A stretch of DNA of 64,000 bases from Neovahlkampfia damariscottae (Eukaryota > Heterolobosea > Selenaionea > Neovahlkampfiida > Neovahlkampfiidae), in contig JABLTG010000093.1 in NCBI GenBank assembly GCA_016618085.1, positions 16,156 to 80,155 on the forward strand, given 5' to 3'. The notes beneath the pieces are model-generated. The model saw only the letters and a program-made list of their open reading frames with translations, ran no database searches and had not been told where the DNA came from. Position numbers and translations under genes: made by a program. Below are positions 44,735 to 55,580 of this stretch, piece by piece; the first letter of the stretch is position 1, and each line of letters opens with the position of its first letter.

Positions 44735-46568
44735 TTAACTATAGTTAAGCAATTGCAATTTGATAAAATCATCAGTCCAATATCCACCTTTCATTTCAAT
44801 GATTCTTTTTTTAATATCAACGATAGTGATTTGTCCTTCAATTTCTGCTGTCATTGGATCATTTGGATCCCAATAATTACTCCAAAAACCAGGTGTCCTA
44901 TCAGGTGATAATCTTGTAATGATATTTCTCACATATTCCCAATCTATTTTCCCATAATTTTCAAGGATCATTTTATTTATTCTATCATATCTATATTGCA
45001 TTCCTTTTGATCCTCCTTGCATCATTGAAGTTAAAGGACTCATTTGAGTAATTCTCATTTCTGGAACAACTGCTAGATTTGTAGTGATTATAACATCATC
45101 TAATTCTTCTCTTTGTGGTGAGAAAAAGTAGTAGAATCCTTTTTTTGCATAAACTGATTCTTCTTGGAATTTATCAAATATTTCATCTGTTTTGCCATAT
45201 TTTTCGAATGCTGTCGCATTCAATTGGAAATATTCAAATAATTTTTTGTTGAAATCTAAGAATTTTTTGTTGAGTTTCCAATTCATTTCTCTGATGTAAA
45301 TTCCATTTGAGAATTTATTTTGACTGTATTGTTTCAAGAATTCAGATGTTGGTAAAATTGATTTTGGAAATCCTTTAGGTACATATTTTAATGGATTTGA
45401 TTCTTCCTTTTCATGTTTTCCTGCTTCAATGACAACACAATCACCTGTGATATCACACATTGGATATAACCATGGAGTTCCTCTTAAAGAATTTGATATG
45501 AATTGAATTGCTTGTCTTGTAGTTCTCACATTATCTGCAACTGTTCTAATCAACATAATGCTATTTAACCCAGGGTGTTCTTGATTAGCGGCAGCACTTC
45601 TTAAAATATCAACGGCCATGGTATAGCCATGAGTGTTTAAAGCTGTAATTGAACCAACTAGTCCAGGAGCAGTAGCTGAGACTATTGAATTTCTTCCGTC
45701 AGTTGGATGATAAATGATCATCAAATTGACATTTTGAAAAACTCTTCCTGTTTTTAATTGAAAATCTCTTCCAAAGAAAATATCTTCTCCACTTTTTGTT
45801 GCTTTACCTTTGATTCCAAAAGCATCACAAGCAACTGTTGGTTCAAATAGTTTTTTTTCTGTATTTAAAACATGCATAAATTCTTTATGATATTGTAATT
45901 GTTGATTTTCTTTTGTCAACAAGAATTCCTTAACAGCTTTAATGAATCCAAAACCTGTATAAGCATTTGTCATCATCCAGTCGACCCCATAATTCAATGT
46001 AATGGCTTTATCCATTGTAACTGATTTTACACCTTGTTTTTGTAACGAATCAACAATACCTTTCATTTCATCAATTAAAGATTTTGGAAACATTGTTGGA
46101 TGAGCATCAATTGATTTTTTAAAACTTTGTGTTGAACTTGTAATGAGAAATGATTTTAAAAGATGCATAAAAGCTCTAAACCATGGTTTATTTCTGTATT
46201 TTTCAACTAGATCAAAACTAATTAGTTCTGGAACAACATATAAAAGATAGTCATTGAACATCTGTACTGTTTGATTTTTAGTTAACATACCCCGAAGCTA
46301 AAAGATGTCAGAATTTGAGTTAATTTACGTATCCCATTTCATAACCACTTCCTTCCACATATAATACATATTTTGGTTGTTTTGTGCTCAAAGTAGTTGC
46401 TGTTTTGTGAGCTGCATAAAAACCTCTTTGACCTTTGAATTCCACTTGAGTTTTGATAGTGTATCCATCTTTTTCAAATGCTTCTATGATTTCTTTGGTT
46501 GTTTTTTTTGATTCTGTCAAAGAGATCAACAAACACAACACAAGCACAAATAAGAAAAGTCTGAACAT
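44735..46568 (-). CDS. Secreted Ntn-hydrolase, acyltransferase/peptidase C45-like
   Basis: Two exons (46568-46329 and 46297-44735) flank a 31-nt intron and give 600 residues. A signal peptide (MFRLFLFVLVLCLLISLTES) targets it to the secretory or lysosomal route. Splicing restores VEGSGYEMGYLRGMLTKNQ. The nucleophile is probably the cysteine in VACDAFGIKGKATKSG, followed by FFGRDF, a pattern of Ntn amide hydrolases related to acyl-CoA:6-aminopenicillanate acyltransferase and to phospholipase B-like proteins. Activation by self-cleavage before that cysteine is usual in the family. The substrate is unknown, probably an amide or lipid in the digestive compartment. Confidence 0.72.
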
Positions 46569-46705
46569 TTTGATTGGCTATTGAAGAATCAAAATGATTG
46601 GTTACATGATTTAATCCTTTTGGGTTTCATATTGTATGTAATTAAATTACTAGCTTTAAGTTCATTTCTCAAACTTGCTCTTATTGGTCAAATTTCGGAG
46701 TTAAA

Positions 46706-47680
46706 ATGGACTTTGTTTGTGTAACAGGTGGATCTGGATTTATCAGTCTTCATTTAATTATTCAACTTTTAGAAAAAGGATATCAAGTAAATGCAACTGT
46801 CAGAAGTTTAGAAAACAAAAAAAAAATTTCTTTTCTTTTATCATTAGCCGAAAAATATCCAAAGAATTTAAAACTATTTGAAGCAGATTTATTAAAACCA
46901 TATAGTTTTGATGAAGCAATCAAAGATGTTTCTATAGTTTACCATGTTGCAAGTCCTTTCCTTCCTTCTTCGAAAGTGGAAAATCCAGAAAAAGATTTAA
47001 TTGAACCTGCTTTAAAAGGAACAGAAAATGTTTTAAATTCTGTTTTAAAACAAGGAGTTAAAAAAGTTGTTATTACTTCATCAATTGCTGCAACTTGTAG
47101 TATAATCTCTGTTCAAGAAGGTGCGACTATTGATGAAACAGTTTGGAATACAACCTCAACTATGGAAGAATCAGGAGGTCCATATAGAATCTCTAAAACA
47201 AAATCAGAAGAATTTGCAACTAAGTTTTGTAAGAAGAATGAGATTCAAATGATTGCCATCAATCCAGTTTTAGTTTTAGGAGAAACTCTTCATGGTGATT
47301 TTTCTTTAAACACAAGTTCAGATTTTATTAGACAAATGATGGATAATTCATTGTCTTCAGTTTCTTCAATATCTATTGGATATGTTGATGTGAAGGATGT
47401 CGCAAAATCTCATATTTTGGCAGCTGAAAAGGGATTATTTGGGCATCGTTTTATTATCAGTGAATCTCAATTAAGTTATGTTGATCTTTCAAAGGTACTG
47501 AAAAGATTATATCCAAATTATCCAATTACACAAAAAATTGATGAATCAAAATATCCAGACTACAAAATTGACAATTCAAAGAGTAAGAAAGAGCTGGGAT
47601 TACAATACACTCAATTAGAGGTATATTTAACGGAAGCTGTTGAATCATTGATTAAATTTGGTTACCTAAATAAAATTTGA
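46706..47680 (+). CDS. NAD(P)-dependent reductase, dihydroflavonol/cinnamoyl-CoA reductase-like
   Basis: Extended short-chain dehydrogenase of 324 residues. The nucleotide-binding loop is VTGGSGFISLHLI. Next come the conserved FEADLLKPYSFDEAI and VYHVASPF, the catalytic SS near VVITSSIAAT, and the YxxxK pair in YRISKTK. C-terminal substrate loops follow. These enzymes reduce carbonyl groups with NADPH; in protists the substrate is usually not known. An ATTGG box (about 46684) lies just upstream of the ATG. It is a single exon. Confidence 0.85.
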   Translation: MDFVCVTGGSGFISLHLIIQLLEKGYQVNATVRSLENKKKISFLLSLAEKYPKNLKLFEADLLKPYSFDEAIKDVSIVYHVASPFLPSSKVENPEKDLIEPALKGTENVLNSVLKQGVKKVVITSSIAATCSIISVQEGATIDETVWNTTSTMEESGGPYRISKTKSEEFATKFCKKNEIQMIAINPVLVLGETLHGDFSLNTSSDFIRQMMDNSLSSVSSISIGYVDVKDVAKSHILAAEKGLFGHRFIISESQLSYVDLSKVLKRLYPNYPITQKIDESKYPDYKIDNSKSKKELGLQYTQLEVYLTEAVESLIKFGYLNKI

Positions 47681-47788
47681 ATTCGAACAATTGTTGCGAC
47701 TTGCAATGAAAAAAGAATTTTGCAAATTAGGTTGACATCTGCAACACATTTTGGTATTTAATTCCTTTTTATTCAATGAATTATAACT

Positions 47789-47860
47789 GGGAGTTTGGTC
47801 TAGTGGTATGATTCTCGCTTTGGGTGCGAGAGGTCCGGGGTTCAATTCCCCGAACTCCCC
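47789..47860 (+). tRNA. tRNA-Pro(UGG)
   Basis: Identical 72-nt copy of the tRNA at 44579-44650. The 45 bp before it are also largely conserved (TTTTGGTATTTAATTCC; GAATTATAACTGG). A run of T residues follows and can serve as a Pol III terminator. Confidence 0.95.
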
Positions 47861-48070
47861 TAATTTTTTTTTTTTTATAAGTTTTGAATCACTCACCAAA
47901 AATTGATCTAAATACACGTTTCGAGTGGAAATGATGTGATTGGCTTGTTCCTCCCTTGTATTTCCCTGGGAATCTTTGAAAGTTGGGCGAACAATAAAAA
48001 CATATCAAGTCTTCCACTAAGATGGTAAAAAAGAAAAAGCTTGATTCAAAATTAAAAAAGACCAAAAAAA

Positions 48071-48188
48071 GCTTACAACACTCCCGGTTCCCAGGTGGTC
48101 TCCCACCCTAGTACTAGGAGAGCCTGTAGGAGTTTAACTTCGCAAATCGGACGGGATGCGGTGTATTCTCCTAAGTATGGCCGTAAGC
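48071..48188 (-). rRNA. 5S ribosomal RNA
   Basis: 118 nt read on the minus strand from GCTTACGGCCATACTTAGGA to GGGAGTGTTGTAAGC. The ends pair (GCTTAC with GTAAGC), the CGAAGTTAAACTCC block of eukaryotic 5S RNA and the internal promoter region are present, and T7 follows at once as terminator. It is a single copy, close to a tRNA gene. Confidence 0.95.
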
Positions 48189-48289
48189 AATAGTGAAAGT
48201 TTTTATTACCAACAGATCAGCAAAAGAAACACTTTTTTTTTTTTTGGAGTGAATTTGATTTATTAAACTAAATTTCATTTCAAATAATC

Positions 48290-48677
48290 TTAAAATTCAT
48301 ACATTTTGTTGGACACATTTTCTTTGCAACAAGGACATTGATTTTCATGTTCCAGATCAAAGCACTTTGGACAAAATTTGTGATCACATTTCAATCGAAT
48401 TTTGACTTCTTTGGAATCACATATTGTACAAGATTCCATTTCTTCATGTTGAAACTCAGCATGAAATGTAGTTTTAATTTTGTCCAGTGTTAATTGGATA
48501 ACATTTGTCCTGATCTTTTCAGTCAATTGCTCATCTTTTTGTGTAAATTTTTTTGGTAAAATGGAAAGTATTTGAGAAAAATCATCAGAAATTTCATCAT
48601 TTTCATTTGAAGTTGCTAATTCGAGGTACTATCACAATTTAAAATTCGTCAATTGTTACTGGTTTAAAAGTCGTCAT
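48290..48677 (-). CDS. Small RING-finger protein
   Basis: About 118 residues from an ATG at 48677. A short first exon (MTTFKP) ends at GTAACA, and a 33-nt intron ends in GATAG. The second exon begins YLELATSNENDE. The C-terminus holds a RING finger: CTICDSKEVKIRLKCDHKFCPKCFDLEHENQCPCCK. This suggests an E3 ubiquitin ligase. No other domain is visible. The first exon is supported only by splice signals and frame. Confidence 0.7.
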
Positions 48678-48998
48678 TACTCGAAAAGTTGTCGCAGATT
48701 CACTGTTAAAAAATTAATCAATCATTGAATTCAAACCCTTTTAAATTTCTGATTTTCTTTCCTAAAGAACCGATTTGTCCATATTTCTGAATTTCAATAA
48801 TTTGGTTCTCATCTTGTCTGATAGACTTCCTTCCAGATATGAATTGATATTTTTCAATATTACCAAAAAACTTTACCAGGAGTACTTGAAATTCGAGGTG
48901 GATTCAAAATCACCATCAAACCTCTGTTTATTTTTAAAAAAGAAAATAGACCAATAAAATCAACTTAATTTTTTGAACAAAACAAAATAACCGGAGAA
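48678..48998. other. Intergenic region with promoter box
   Basis: No gene is supported here. A CCAATAAAATC box at about 48951 lies some 45 bp upstream of the Sel1 gene's ATG. Confidence 0.5.
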
Positions 48999-50057
48999 AT
49001 GGACTATCTGTTGACTGTTATCAAAAATAATAAAATAGCTATAAGTTTGATTATTTTTCTTGGACTTTATAATTTATGGAAAAAATACCAAAAAATACCA
49101 CTAAAAAGAGATTTTAATTATTGGATTGAAACTTTCAAAAAATTACCAATTTCAAATCCAACAAAAATAAAAAAAGAATTTGAAATTTGCAAATTTAAAG
49201 AACCACAACAAATTTTAAAACATTTTGACAACAAAATTAAAAGAGGTTCAAACAACTCAAAATGTATCATGGGTTATTTCTATCATTATGGAATAATTGT
49301 CAATAAAAATGAAAAAATTAGTTTAAAATATTTTTTAGACTCAAAGGATTATAAATATAGTCAATTTTTTTTAAAGAAAATTTTTGAAAATGGACTTGGT
49401 GTTAAAAGAGATTTTGGAGAGAGTTTGAAGTATTTAATACTTGCTGCGGAAAATGAACATGATGAAGCTCAAAATATGTTAGGTTGTTTGTATTTCAAAC
49501 CATCTGAAAATTATACAGATTTAGTTTCACAAGATGATGAAAAAGCCTATGAATGGTTTATCAGATCAAGTGAAAATGGCAATTCAAATGCATTGACAAA
49601 TTTAGGGATTTTGCATGAGAAACATGAGGAATTTGAGAAGGCTGTCAAATTTTATGAAAAATCAGCATTTCAAGGAGACAAAGAAGGATTGTTTAGATTA
49701 GGTTTATGTTATAAAAATGGAACAGGAGTTGCAAAAAATATCCCTTACTGTTATAAAGTATTTATTAAAGCAATTGATTTTGGTGATTCACAATCAATGG
49801 TTCATGTTGGTGAATTGTATGAAAAAGGTCAAGTAAAAGGTAAACCAAATCAAGAAAAAGCATTCGAATGGTACAAACAAGCAGCAAAAAAAAATGATCC
49901 AAATGGATTGTTATCATTAGGAAGATGTCATGAACAAGGTATTGGAACGAGAAAAAGTCAAAAAGAAGCATCTACTCAATATGCAAAAGCTCTTCTCCTA
50001 GATCCAAAAATTGAATATGAATCATCACTCTTTAAATCACTGAAAAATGAAAAATAA
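48999..50057 (+). CDS. Membrane-anchored Sel1-repeat protein
   Basis: A 352-residue single-exon protein. An N-terminal hydrophobic segment (IAISLIIFLGLYNLW) probably anchors it. Five to six Sel1/TPR-like repeats follow, for example ALTNLGILHEKHEEFEKAVK, GLFRLGLCYKNGTGVAKNI and SMVHVGELYEKGQVKGKPNQ. Sel1 repeats are helical scaffolds for protein partners, as in ER-associated degradation. The specific partner is unknown. Confidence 0.8.
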   Translation: MDYLLTVIKNNKIAISLIIFLGLYNLWKKYQKIPLKRDFNYWIETFKKLPISNPTKIKKEFEICKFKEPQQILKHFDNKIKRGSNNSKCIMGYFYHYGIIVNKNEKISLKYFLDSKDYKYSQFFLKKIFENGLGVKRDFGESLKYLILAAENEHDEAQNMLGCLYFKPSENYTDLVSQDDEKAYEWFIRSSENGNSNALTNLGILHEKHEEFEKAVKFYEKSAFQGDKEGLFRLGLCYKNGTGVAKNIPYCYKVFIKAIDFGDSQSMVHVGELYEKGQVKGKPNQEKAFEWYKQAAKKNDPNGLLSLGRCHEQGIGTRKSQKEASTQYAKALLLDPKIEYESSLFKSLKNEK

Positions 50058-50060
50058 TGT

Positions 50061-51479
50061 TTATTTGAATCTAAAAAATAAATCAAAACATGTTGTAACT
50101 CTGATACTTTTATAATATTTTTTTGATGCCCATTGAACTTCTTTGTCAATTACATATTTAATATCACAATATCTGAAAATTAATGGAGTTTTCTTGATGA
50201 CTTCCATGATGAGATTTTTATCTTTAGAGATATATTTTGATGCATGTAGTAAACCAATTGCATTTGGATTTTTGGAAAAGGCTTCTAAAACATCATTGTC
50301 AAATTTCAAGTCTGGATGAACAAAATGATAAGCTTCTCCATCATTTTTTATAGCTTCTAATACAAATTCCTTATCATTTCTCAAATTATTGGAAGCATAT
50401 TTTAATGAAATCCCACTAATTTTCACTGCTGCTGACATTAACAACTTACTATCGATAAATGATTTGGAAGCATATTCTACTGCTTTTTTGTACGTTTTTA
50501 ATGCTTCAAAAATCAAAAAATCATTTTCTTGAATTAATTTTTGATCTGTGAACATTATTGATCTTCCATTATTTTCTATTGCAAGTTTAACAATCTTCAT
50601 ATCATTTTGGAATTTTTTCAAATCTCGAAGGGCAACTCCATTTTTTTTAACAATTTCTTCAGCAAATTTGGCATCATTTATTTCTTTGTAGCAATAACTT
50701 AAAGCATCTGCATTTTGTTTTACAGCCTCAGATATCACTGTTTGTGTCCTATATTCTTGAGGAACAAAACGTAATGCCAATCCATTACTTTTAACAGCAT
50801 CCAGAAATATTCCATCAATATTTTTATACGTAGAATATCCTAGTTTTCCTAACAGCATTCCATCACATTGAATCGCAGCTTGAATGAATTTCGTGTTACA
50901 TTTCAAGAATCCAGGCAAAAAGTTAAAATTATACCCACATTTTTGAACAGCAATCAAAGCCATTTCATCAGTAAACTCTATTTTCTTCATTGCATCCGAA
51001 AAATGTTCTGGGTACTTGTTAACGAATTTCAAAAGAAATTGTTCATCTTTTAGAAATTTTGGGTCACAATCAAATATTGCTTTTGGATAATTTGTCATTG
51101 CCAACCAACAGAATTCTTCATTTTTTTTATATTTTCCTGGTAAACTGTAAAATATTGATCCATCAATTTCCAGACCTTCAAGCAACAAATTTTCTGATAT
51201 TAATTCTTGTTGTGTTCTGGATAATTCCGGATAAATTTTTGGTTCTATAAGGAAAAATTCAGGTAACTCTTCATCTTTTATATTCGTTTTTATGACGACA
51301 AATAGTTCTGGATGATGTTTCATCAAGGATTTTGCAACATCTGGGTGGTAAGGTATTTTTTTGATGATGTCTGGGTTTAGTTTGACAACTTCACTTTGGA
51401 ATTCTGGGTGTTGAACAAATTCTGAAGGAAGACTTAAAAAGTTTTCAACTGAACTACAAGCAAAAGTCAAAGTTTTCAT
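50061..51479 (-). CDS. DUF4116-repeat protein
   Basis: An intact relative of the pseudogene at 28081-29000. Some ten DUF4116 units of about 40-48 residues are visible, with the pattern ND-x-x-x-VLEAIK-x-NG-x-A-x-x-x-(A/V): for example NLRNDKEFVLEAIKNDGEAY. The start is the ATG at 51479 (MKTLTFACSS). The frame is open to a GTG at 51503, but no earlier ATG exists. The tail WASKKYYKSIR is shared with the pseudogene (WISKKYFKFIR). The biochemical role is unknown. It is tail-to-tail with the Sel1 gene, with 3 bp between them. Confidence 0.75.
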   Translation of the reverse strand: MKTLTFACSSVENFLSLPSEFVQHPEFQSEVVKLNPDIIKKIPYHPDVAKSLMKHHPELFVVIKTNIKDEELPEFFLIEPKIYPELSRTQQELISENLLLEGLEIDGSIFYSLPGKYKKNEEFCWLAMTNYPKAIFDCDPKFLKDEQFLLKFVNKYPEHFSDAMKKIEFTDEMALIAVQKCGYNFNFLPGFLKCNTKFIQAAIQCDGMLLGKLGYSTYKNIDGIFLDAVKSNGLALRFVPQEYRTQTVISEAVKQNADALSYCYKEINDAKFAEEIVKKNGVALRDLKKFQNDMKIVKLAIENNGRSIMFTDQKLIQENDFLIFEALKTYKKAVEYASKSFIDSKLLMSAAVKISGISLKYASNNLRNDKEFVLEAIKNDGEAYHFVHPDLKFDNDVLEAFSKNPNAIGLLHASKYISKDKNLIMEVIKKTPLIFRYCDIKYVIDKEVQWASKKYYKSIRVTTCFDLFFRFK

Positions 51480-51562
51480 TGATAGTTGATCAATCAAAAC
51501 CACCCAATAAAAATCATAAGAAATAAAGAATTTAATCGATTTTTACACAAAAAACTGAAGAT

Positions 51563-52660
51563 TTAGAGAATATTTGAATTCAATTTTTTTTTTTGATAAA
51601 ATAAAACATATGCTGATGGTGATTGAATATCTCTAACATTTCTCACAATTGAATCATCAAAAACAATCCATTCATTATTTTCATTTTTACAGCTTGAAAC
51701 ATAATGTCCACCTTGTAAATTACCAAAATGATGAATTACAGATTTCAACTCATATTCATCATGAACTTGATCATTTATTGAATACTGATTTAAATGTAAA
51801 TTCAATGGTAATTCTACATTTTGATTCAATTTCTTCAAATCATAAGTAAACCTACATAAATGAAGAATCAAGATATTTGGTGTTTTTTTCAACATAACTT
51901 TTTTCATTCCATCCGTTTTTGATTTACATTTTTCACAGTAAATTTGATTTGATTTGATCATTGATTCTTCTTTAAAAAAATTATCAAGACATTCATTGAC
52001 TGTTGAAAAATGTTGAGAATCCATCAATAACGGAAGTGAGATATCAAGAAATTTCTCTTCTTTTATTGTTTCATTTTTACATTTCAAGCATTTGGTGATG
52101 TTTTCAAATTTCCCACCAAATATTTTTTCAATTTCTGTTTCTGATGCATTTGAGTGTTTTAAGTTTAAATTCACGTGTTCCAAGAAGAATTTCAAAAATT
52201 CATGACTATCATGCTGTCTTATAGAATGTAAATAATTTCAATAATTTTACCCGAAATCTTCGAAAAATGGATAATGTTTAATAAATGTAGAATGAAAGGC
52301 TTTTGGTGAAATAGAAAAATATGAATTTTTGAATTGTTCGATTAAATTATAGAATTCTGTTAGTAAATCATCTTTTTGAATTGTTTCTTCGTTGAAAATT
52401 TTTGTGAACTGTGGAATATTGATTAGGCACTGTAAACTGGAATTCATAAAACACTTTATAAAATAAAAATGAAATAATTTGTTACTGTATTTCCTAGGTT
52501 TATCAGACCGATTTTTTTGGAATGAACAAGGTTTTTTTTCAAAGTATTTGTCAATTGGTTCAGTCTTCGAAGAGTTGTTTGGTTCATTGAAGTTGTTTGA
52601 TTGGATAATTAAATGTTCTGGAATTTGAAGTCGAACATCGAATATATAGCACAACATCAT
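51563..52660 (-). CDS. Ubiquitin-specific protease (USP), compact, with a possible frameshift
   Basis: Deubiquitinase of minimal length. A 32-nt intron joins LGNT to CFMNSSLQCLI, giving the catalytic cysteine box. A second (about 52247 to 52213) joins EDFG to QHDSHEFLKFFLE. Zinc-ribbon cysteines are present (CLKCKN; CEKCKSK), and the His box is GGHYVSSCKNENNEWIVFDDS. The N-terminal part, from the ATG at 52660, is one base out of frame with the cysteine box. The T7 run at 52512-52518 is the likely place: one more base would give KKIGLINLGNTCF. It is either a broken gene or a sequence error. Confidence 0.75.
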
Positions 52661-52675
52661 TTTGAGCTTCAACAA

Positions 52676-54062
52676 AATGAAATAAATTTATATCAAAAGG
52701 AACTCATGTTCAAAATTGTTTCTTTTTCTAATTTATCTTTTTCATTCGTGTATTTCTAGAAGAAACATTAGTCGGACAATTTTCAAATGTTGCAGTGTTA
52801 ATTTTCATTGAAGTTAAAGGTCTGGTGTCCAAAACCATTAAGTAAGTGGGGGGCCTTTCCCGAATTGACATATCAAGGTTTTTTCATTCTGATGAGCTGA
52901 GAACATCGGTTTTCCTCTCCACATGACCATCTTGATTTTTTTCATCAAAAAAAAGGAATTTTCCCGTTTTTCAAATTCTCCAATACCTAAATTTTTTCTT
53001 CCCATTTCTCCTCAGAAGTCAAAATTTAGTGTTTCATTAAAAGAAAAAAATTTTACACCCAATAAAAATTCTCCATAATTCGACCAATGATGAACGTAAA
53101 ATGGTCCAGAGGTTTGAACGTTTATTTCTTGTTAAAATGAAAAAAGTATTCCATTTATCCTCTCACATTACTAATTTTTTTGTTTCCTTTTTCAATTCAA
53201 ACTGAACCATATTTTTTTTTTTCATGGAATGTTGAAAAAAAAATAGCTAAAAAAATAAAAAAAAACATGCAAGGATTGATTAAGAATGGAGTTGGTGAAA
53301 CCAAGATTAAGTTGATCGTATGATGTAATGACGCTGAAGTTCTTGAACTATTTAACACCACATGTTCAGATGATTTAATGATATTTTGTTCCCTGCTGAT
53401 ACCCAAACCTTGTTACCAAGTAACACCAATTTCCAAATGCATCAAGCTGTTCTAAACAGTATTTCATCAGCAATGAAGAAAATTCTCAATATACATGTCA
53501 AAAACATCAACAAATTGCAGATTTAGTTTTGATCATGGCAATCACGGTCACAATCCTTGTTTTTAGTAATGAGTTTGAAAAGAAATGATGGTTTTTGGAC
53601 AATGAATGTATTGACTTACAGGTGATCATTGCTCATAAATTGACCAAGACCAAAATCACTTTATTGTGTAATTTGGAAATTATAATATGGAAGACATAAA
53701 AATTACTTTAAATAGTAAATATAAAATGGTCGAATTTAAAGATATCAAAAGATGTTGTCAAAAATGTTATTTTACTTTGAGACGTGAAATTGCAATATTT
53801 GAAAAAAATAAAGGTATCTTTAGGATCTGGGTATATGGAAATTATTAAGTTACAAAGATATCAGAAGAATAAGATTTTATGCTTGGTTGATATCGTTCAT
53901 ATTAACACAAACAACAGACTATAGTTATAAAATAATTAGACAACTATTAGTATCTATTTTAAAGAACAAACATTTATTGGGTTAGCAAATTTATTATTGA
54001 AAAATAAAAAAAATAACAAAAACAAAGAACAGTGATTTACTAGATAATTACGTTAAATTTAA
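52676..54062. other. Long intergenic stretch, mostly degenerate
   Basis: No complete gene is supported. Two CCAAT boxes (about 53061 and 53084) precede an ATG at 53101 that opens only about 34 codons. From 53460 to 53990 there are scraps of reading frame in several phases, as expected for old decayed sequence. Confidence 0.4.
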
Positions 54063-54093
54063 ACATCATTTTTTTTTTCATTTAATAAATTCA

Positions 54094-54327
54094 TTAATTT
54101 TTGATTTGTTCTTCCTGTTCATTTAGTTTAATTTCATGAACGGATTTTGTTCGATTTAAATCTTCTTTGAGATCATTGATATGAATCAATTCAATGGATG
54201 AACCACAACAATTTGATTTCTCAATTCTTCGTGTGAATTCGACTCCAGCTGTGATCATAGGTGCTAAAAGAGATGACAAACATGTCAGTGAACTTAATAT
54301 AATCAAAACTACAATTTCTGATTGCAT
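54094..54327 (-). CDS. Small virus-type membrane protein
   Basis: A 77-residue protein with an N-terminal membrane segment (IVVLIILSSLTCLSSLLAPM). It is followed by a basic, cysteine-bearing juxtamembrane motif (RRIEKSNCCGSSIEL) and a charged tail. Short proteins of this shape are frequent in amoebal DNA viruses. It has the element-specific box TTAATATATAGA right before the ATG, not a host CCAAT box. A frame-broken duplicate lies at 33581. It may be the leftmost gene of the viral block. Confidence 0.6.
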   Translation of the reverse strand: MQSEIVVLIILSSLTCLSSLLAPMITAGVEFTRRIEKSNCCGSSIELIHINDLKEDLNRTKSVHEIKLNEQEEQIKN

Positions 54328-54945
54328 TCTATATATTAAACAAATAATAAAAGTTATTTTTCTTTAAAATTTCATCTTTTTTAAACTGTCAGTGATATAA
54401 TCCATGTTTTTTTATATTTTTTTCTTTTCTTTGTCTTCAGGTGTTGTGCATTGCCATAATAAAAATCATAAACATTCTATTGTTGATACTAGAGACAAAT
54501 ATTATTATTTGGAGAAGTAAATTTTATGTTTCAAAAAGTTTCATTAAAAAAACTGATAAACAAAAAAATGAGGTAATTAAATCAAAAAATTTCAACATTA
54601 AAAAATTTCAACCAAGAGTAAGTAAGAAAGAGAACGAAGATGTAAGCTCAAACCCAAATTTCTTTGTTGCATGCTTTGTTAACTTTGTATTTTAAAGAAA
54701 GCTTCAAGTTTTGTATTAATAAAATTTTAATTATTTAAGAAAGTTCGTGTAAATTTTGTTGTGATGTGCTTTGTTCTTTTTTTTTTTTGAACTGAATTTC
54801 GGAATTAGGTGAATTGGAAAGTGAAAAACGAAAAATGATTGGATCACGGAAATAAAATTTTTGCGGGTATTTTTTTTTGAGCCAATCAGAAATCATCAGA
54901 AATTCCTATAAATAGGAGACTTTTTGGATAGAAAACAAAATCAAA
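54328..54945. promoter_or_regulatory. Region before the 101-residue gene, with host-type promoter
   Basis: A GCCAATCAG box at about 54879 and a TATA box in CCTATAAATAGG at 54905-54916 lie before the ATG at 54946. An open stretch at 54441-54695 lacks an ATG and looks like chance or an exon remnant. Nothing else is supported. Confidence 0.5.
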
Positions 54946-55251
54946 ATGAAGTGGAGAGAAATTGATGAAAAAAAGCTTGCATTAAAAAATGGAATTAAGT
55001 TGTCCATCAGAAAAAGTGATGAAATTTTCGAAAGCAATGGAAAGTACAATGTAACTATCTTGGTAGTTGAATACCCAAACAATCTCCAAGGCTCTGGTGT
55101 AGATGTTGTCGTTAGTTGTGGAGGAAATGAATGCACTTATCTCTCAAATACCTTTTGGCATGGTTCTAATGTATTTGAAATTCCACTTTGTTCTAGATGG
55201 AAAAAAGATTATGTAAAAATTGATACTTCAAAGTTTAATGATATTAAATAA
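54946..55251 (+). CDS. Small hypothetical protein with host-type promoter
   Basis: 101 residues, soluble, mixed beta pattern (KYNVTILVVEY; GSGVDVVVSCGGNECTYL). No family is recognised. The well-placed CCAAT and TATA boxes argue that the start is real and of host type, although it lies between genes with the viral promoter motif. Confidence 0.5.
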   Translation: MKWREIDEKKLALKNGIKLSIRKSDEIFESNGKYNVTILVVEYPNNLQGSGVDVVVSCGGNECTYLSNTFWHGSNVFEIPLCSRWKKDYVKIDTSKFNDIK

Positions 55252-55347
55252 ATATTGTTAAATAATTTTATTTTAAATTCTATATATTTGATCGATCATT
55301 TACTTTAAAACTATAAAAAAATTATGAAAATATTTTGATTGCATTTT

Positions 55348-55569
55348 TTAGAAACATTTAAAAAAATCTTCCAAGTTTTTGTCATGAAGATAGTACTTAA
55401 ACTGCTTTGTGAACTTTTTTCCGAGCAATAAATTCATTTCTGAAACAAATTGTTTTCTCTCATCTTCAGTTTGTTTTTTCAATTGTAACACAAAAAAATT
55501 AAATAAATTTGCATTATTAACAATGTTGTAATTTGAAACATAATAAATTCCGCTAGATAAATAATCCAT
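55348..55569 (-). CDS. Small hypothetical viral-type protein
   Basis: 73 residues from the ATG at 55569 (MDYLSSGIYYVSNYN), preceded directly by CAAATATATA. Helical and basic at the C-terminus (KKFTKQFKYYLHDKNLEDFF). No family is recognised. It starts just after the ATPase fragment on the same strand. Confidence 0.5.
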   Translation of the reverse strand: MDYLSSGIYYVSNYNIVNNANLFNFFVLQLKKQTEDERKQFVSEMNLLLGKKFTKQFKYYLHDKNLEDFFKCF

Positions 55570-55580
55570 TATATATTTGG

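Noticed and set aside
52860-52920. Possible box C/D-like small RNA (TGATGAG...CTGAG)
   Set aside because: The boxes are too close together and no terminal stem is visible.
53197-53406. Minus-strand reading frame of 69 codons
   Set aside because: Phenylalanine-rich translation of a T/A-rich stretch with no start context or homology.
54441-54695. Possible 84-residue gene
   Set aside because: The frame has no ATG, lacks promoter boxes of either type, and shows no recognisable domain.
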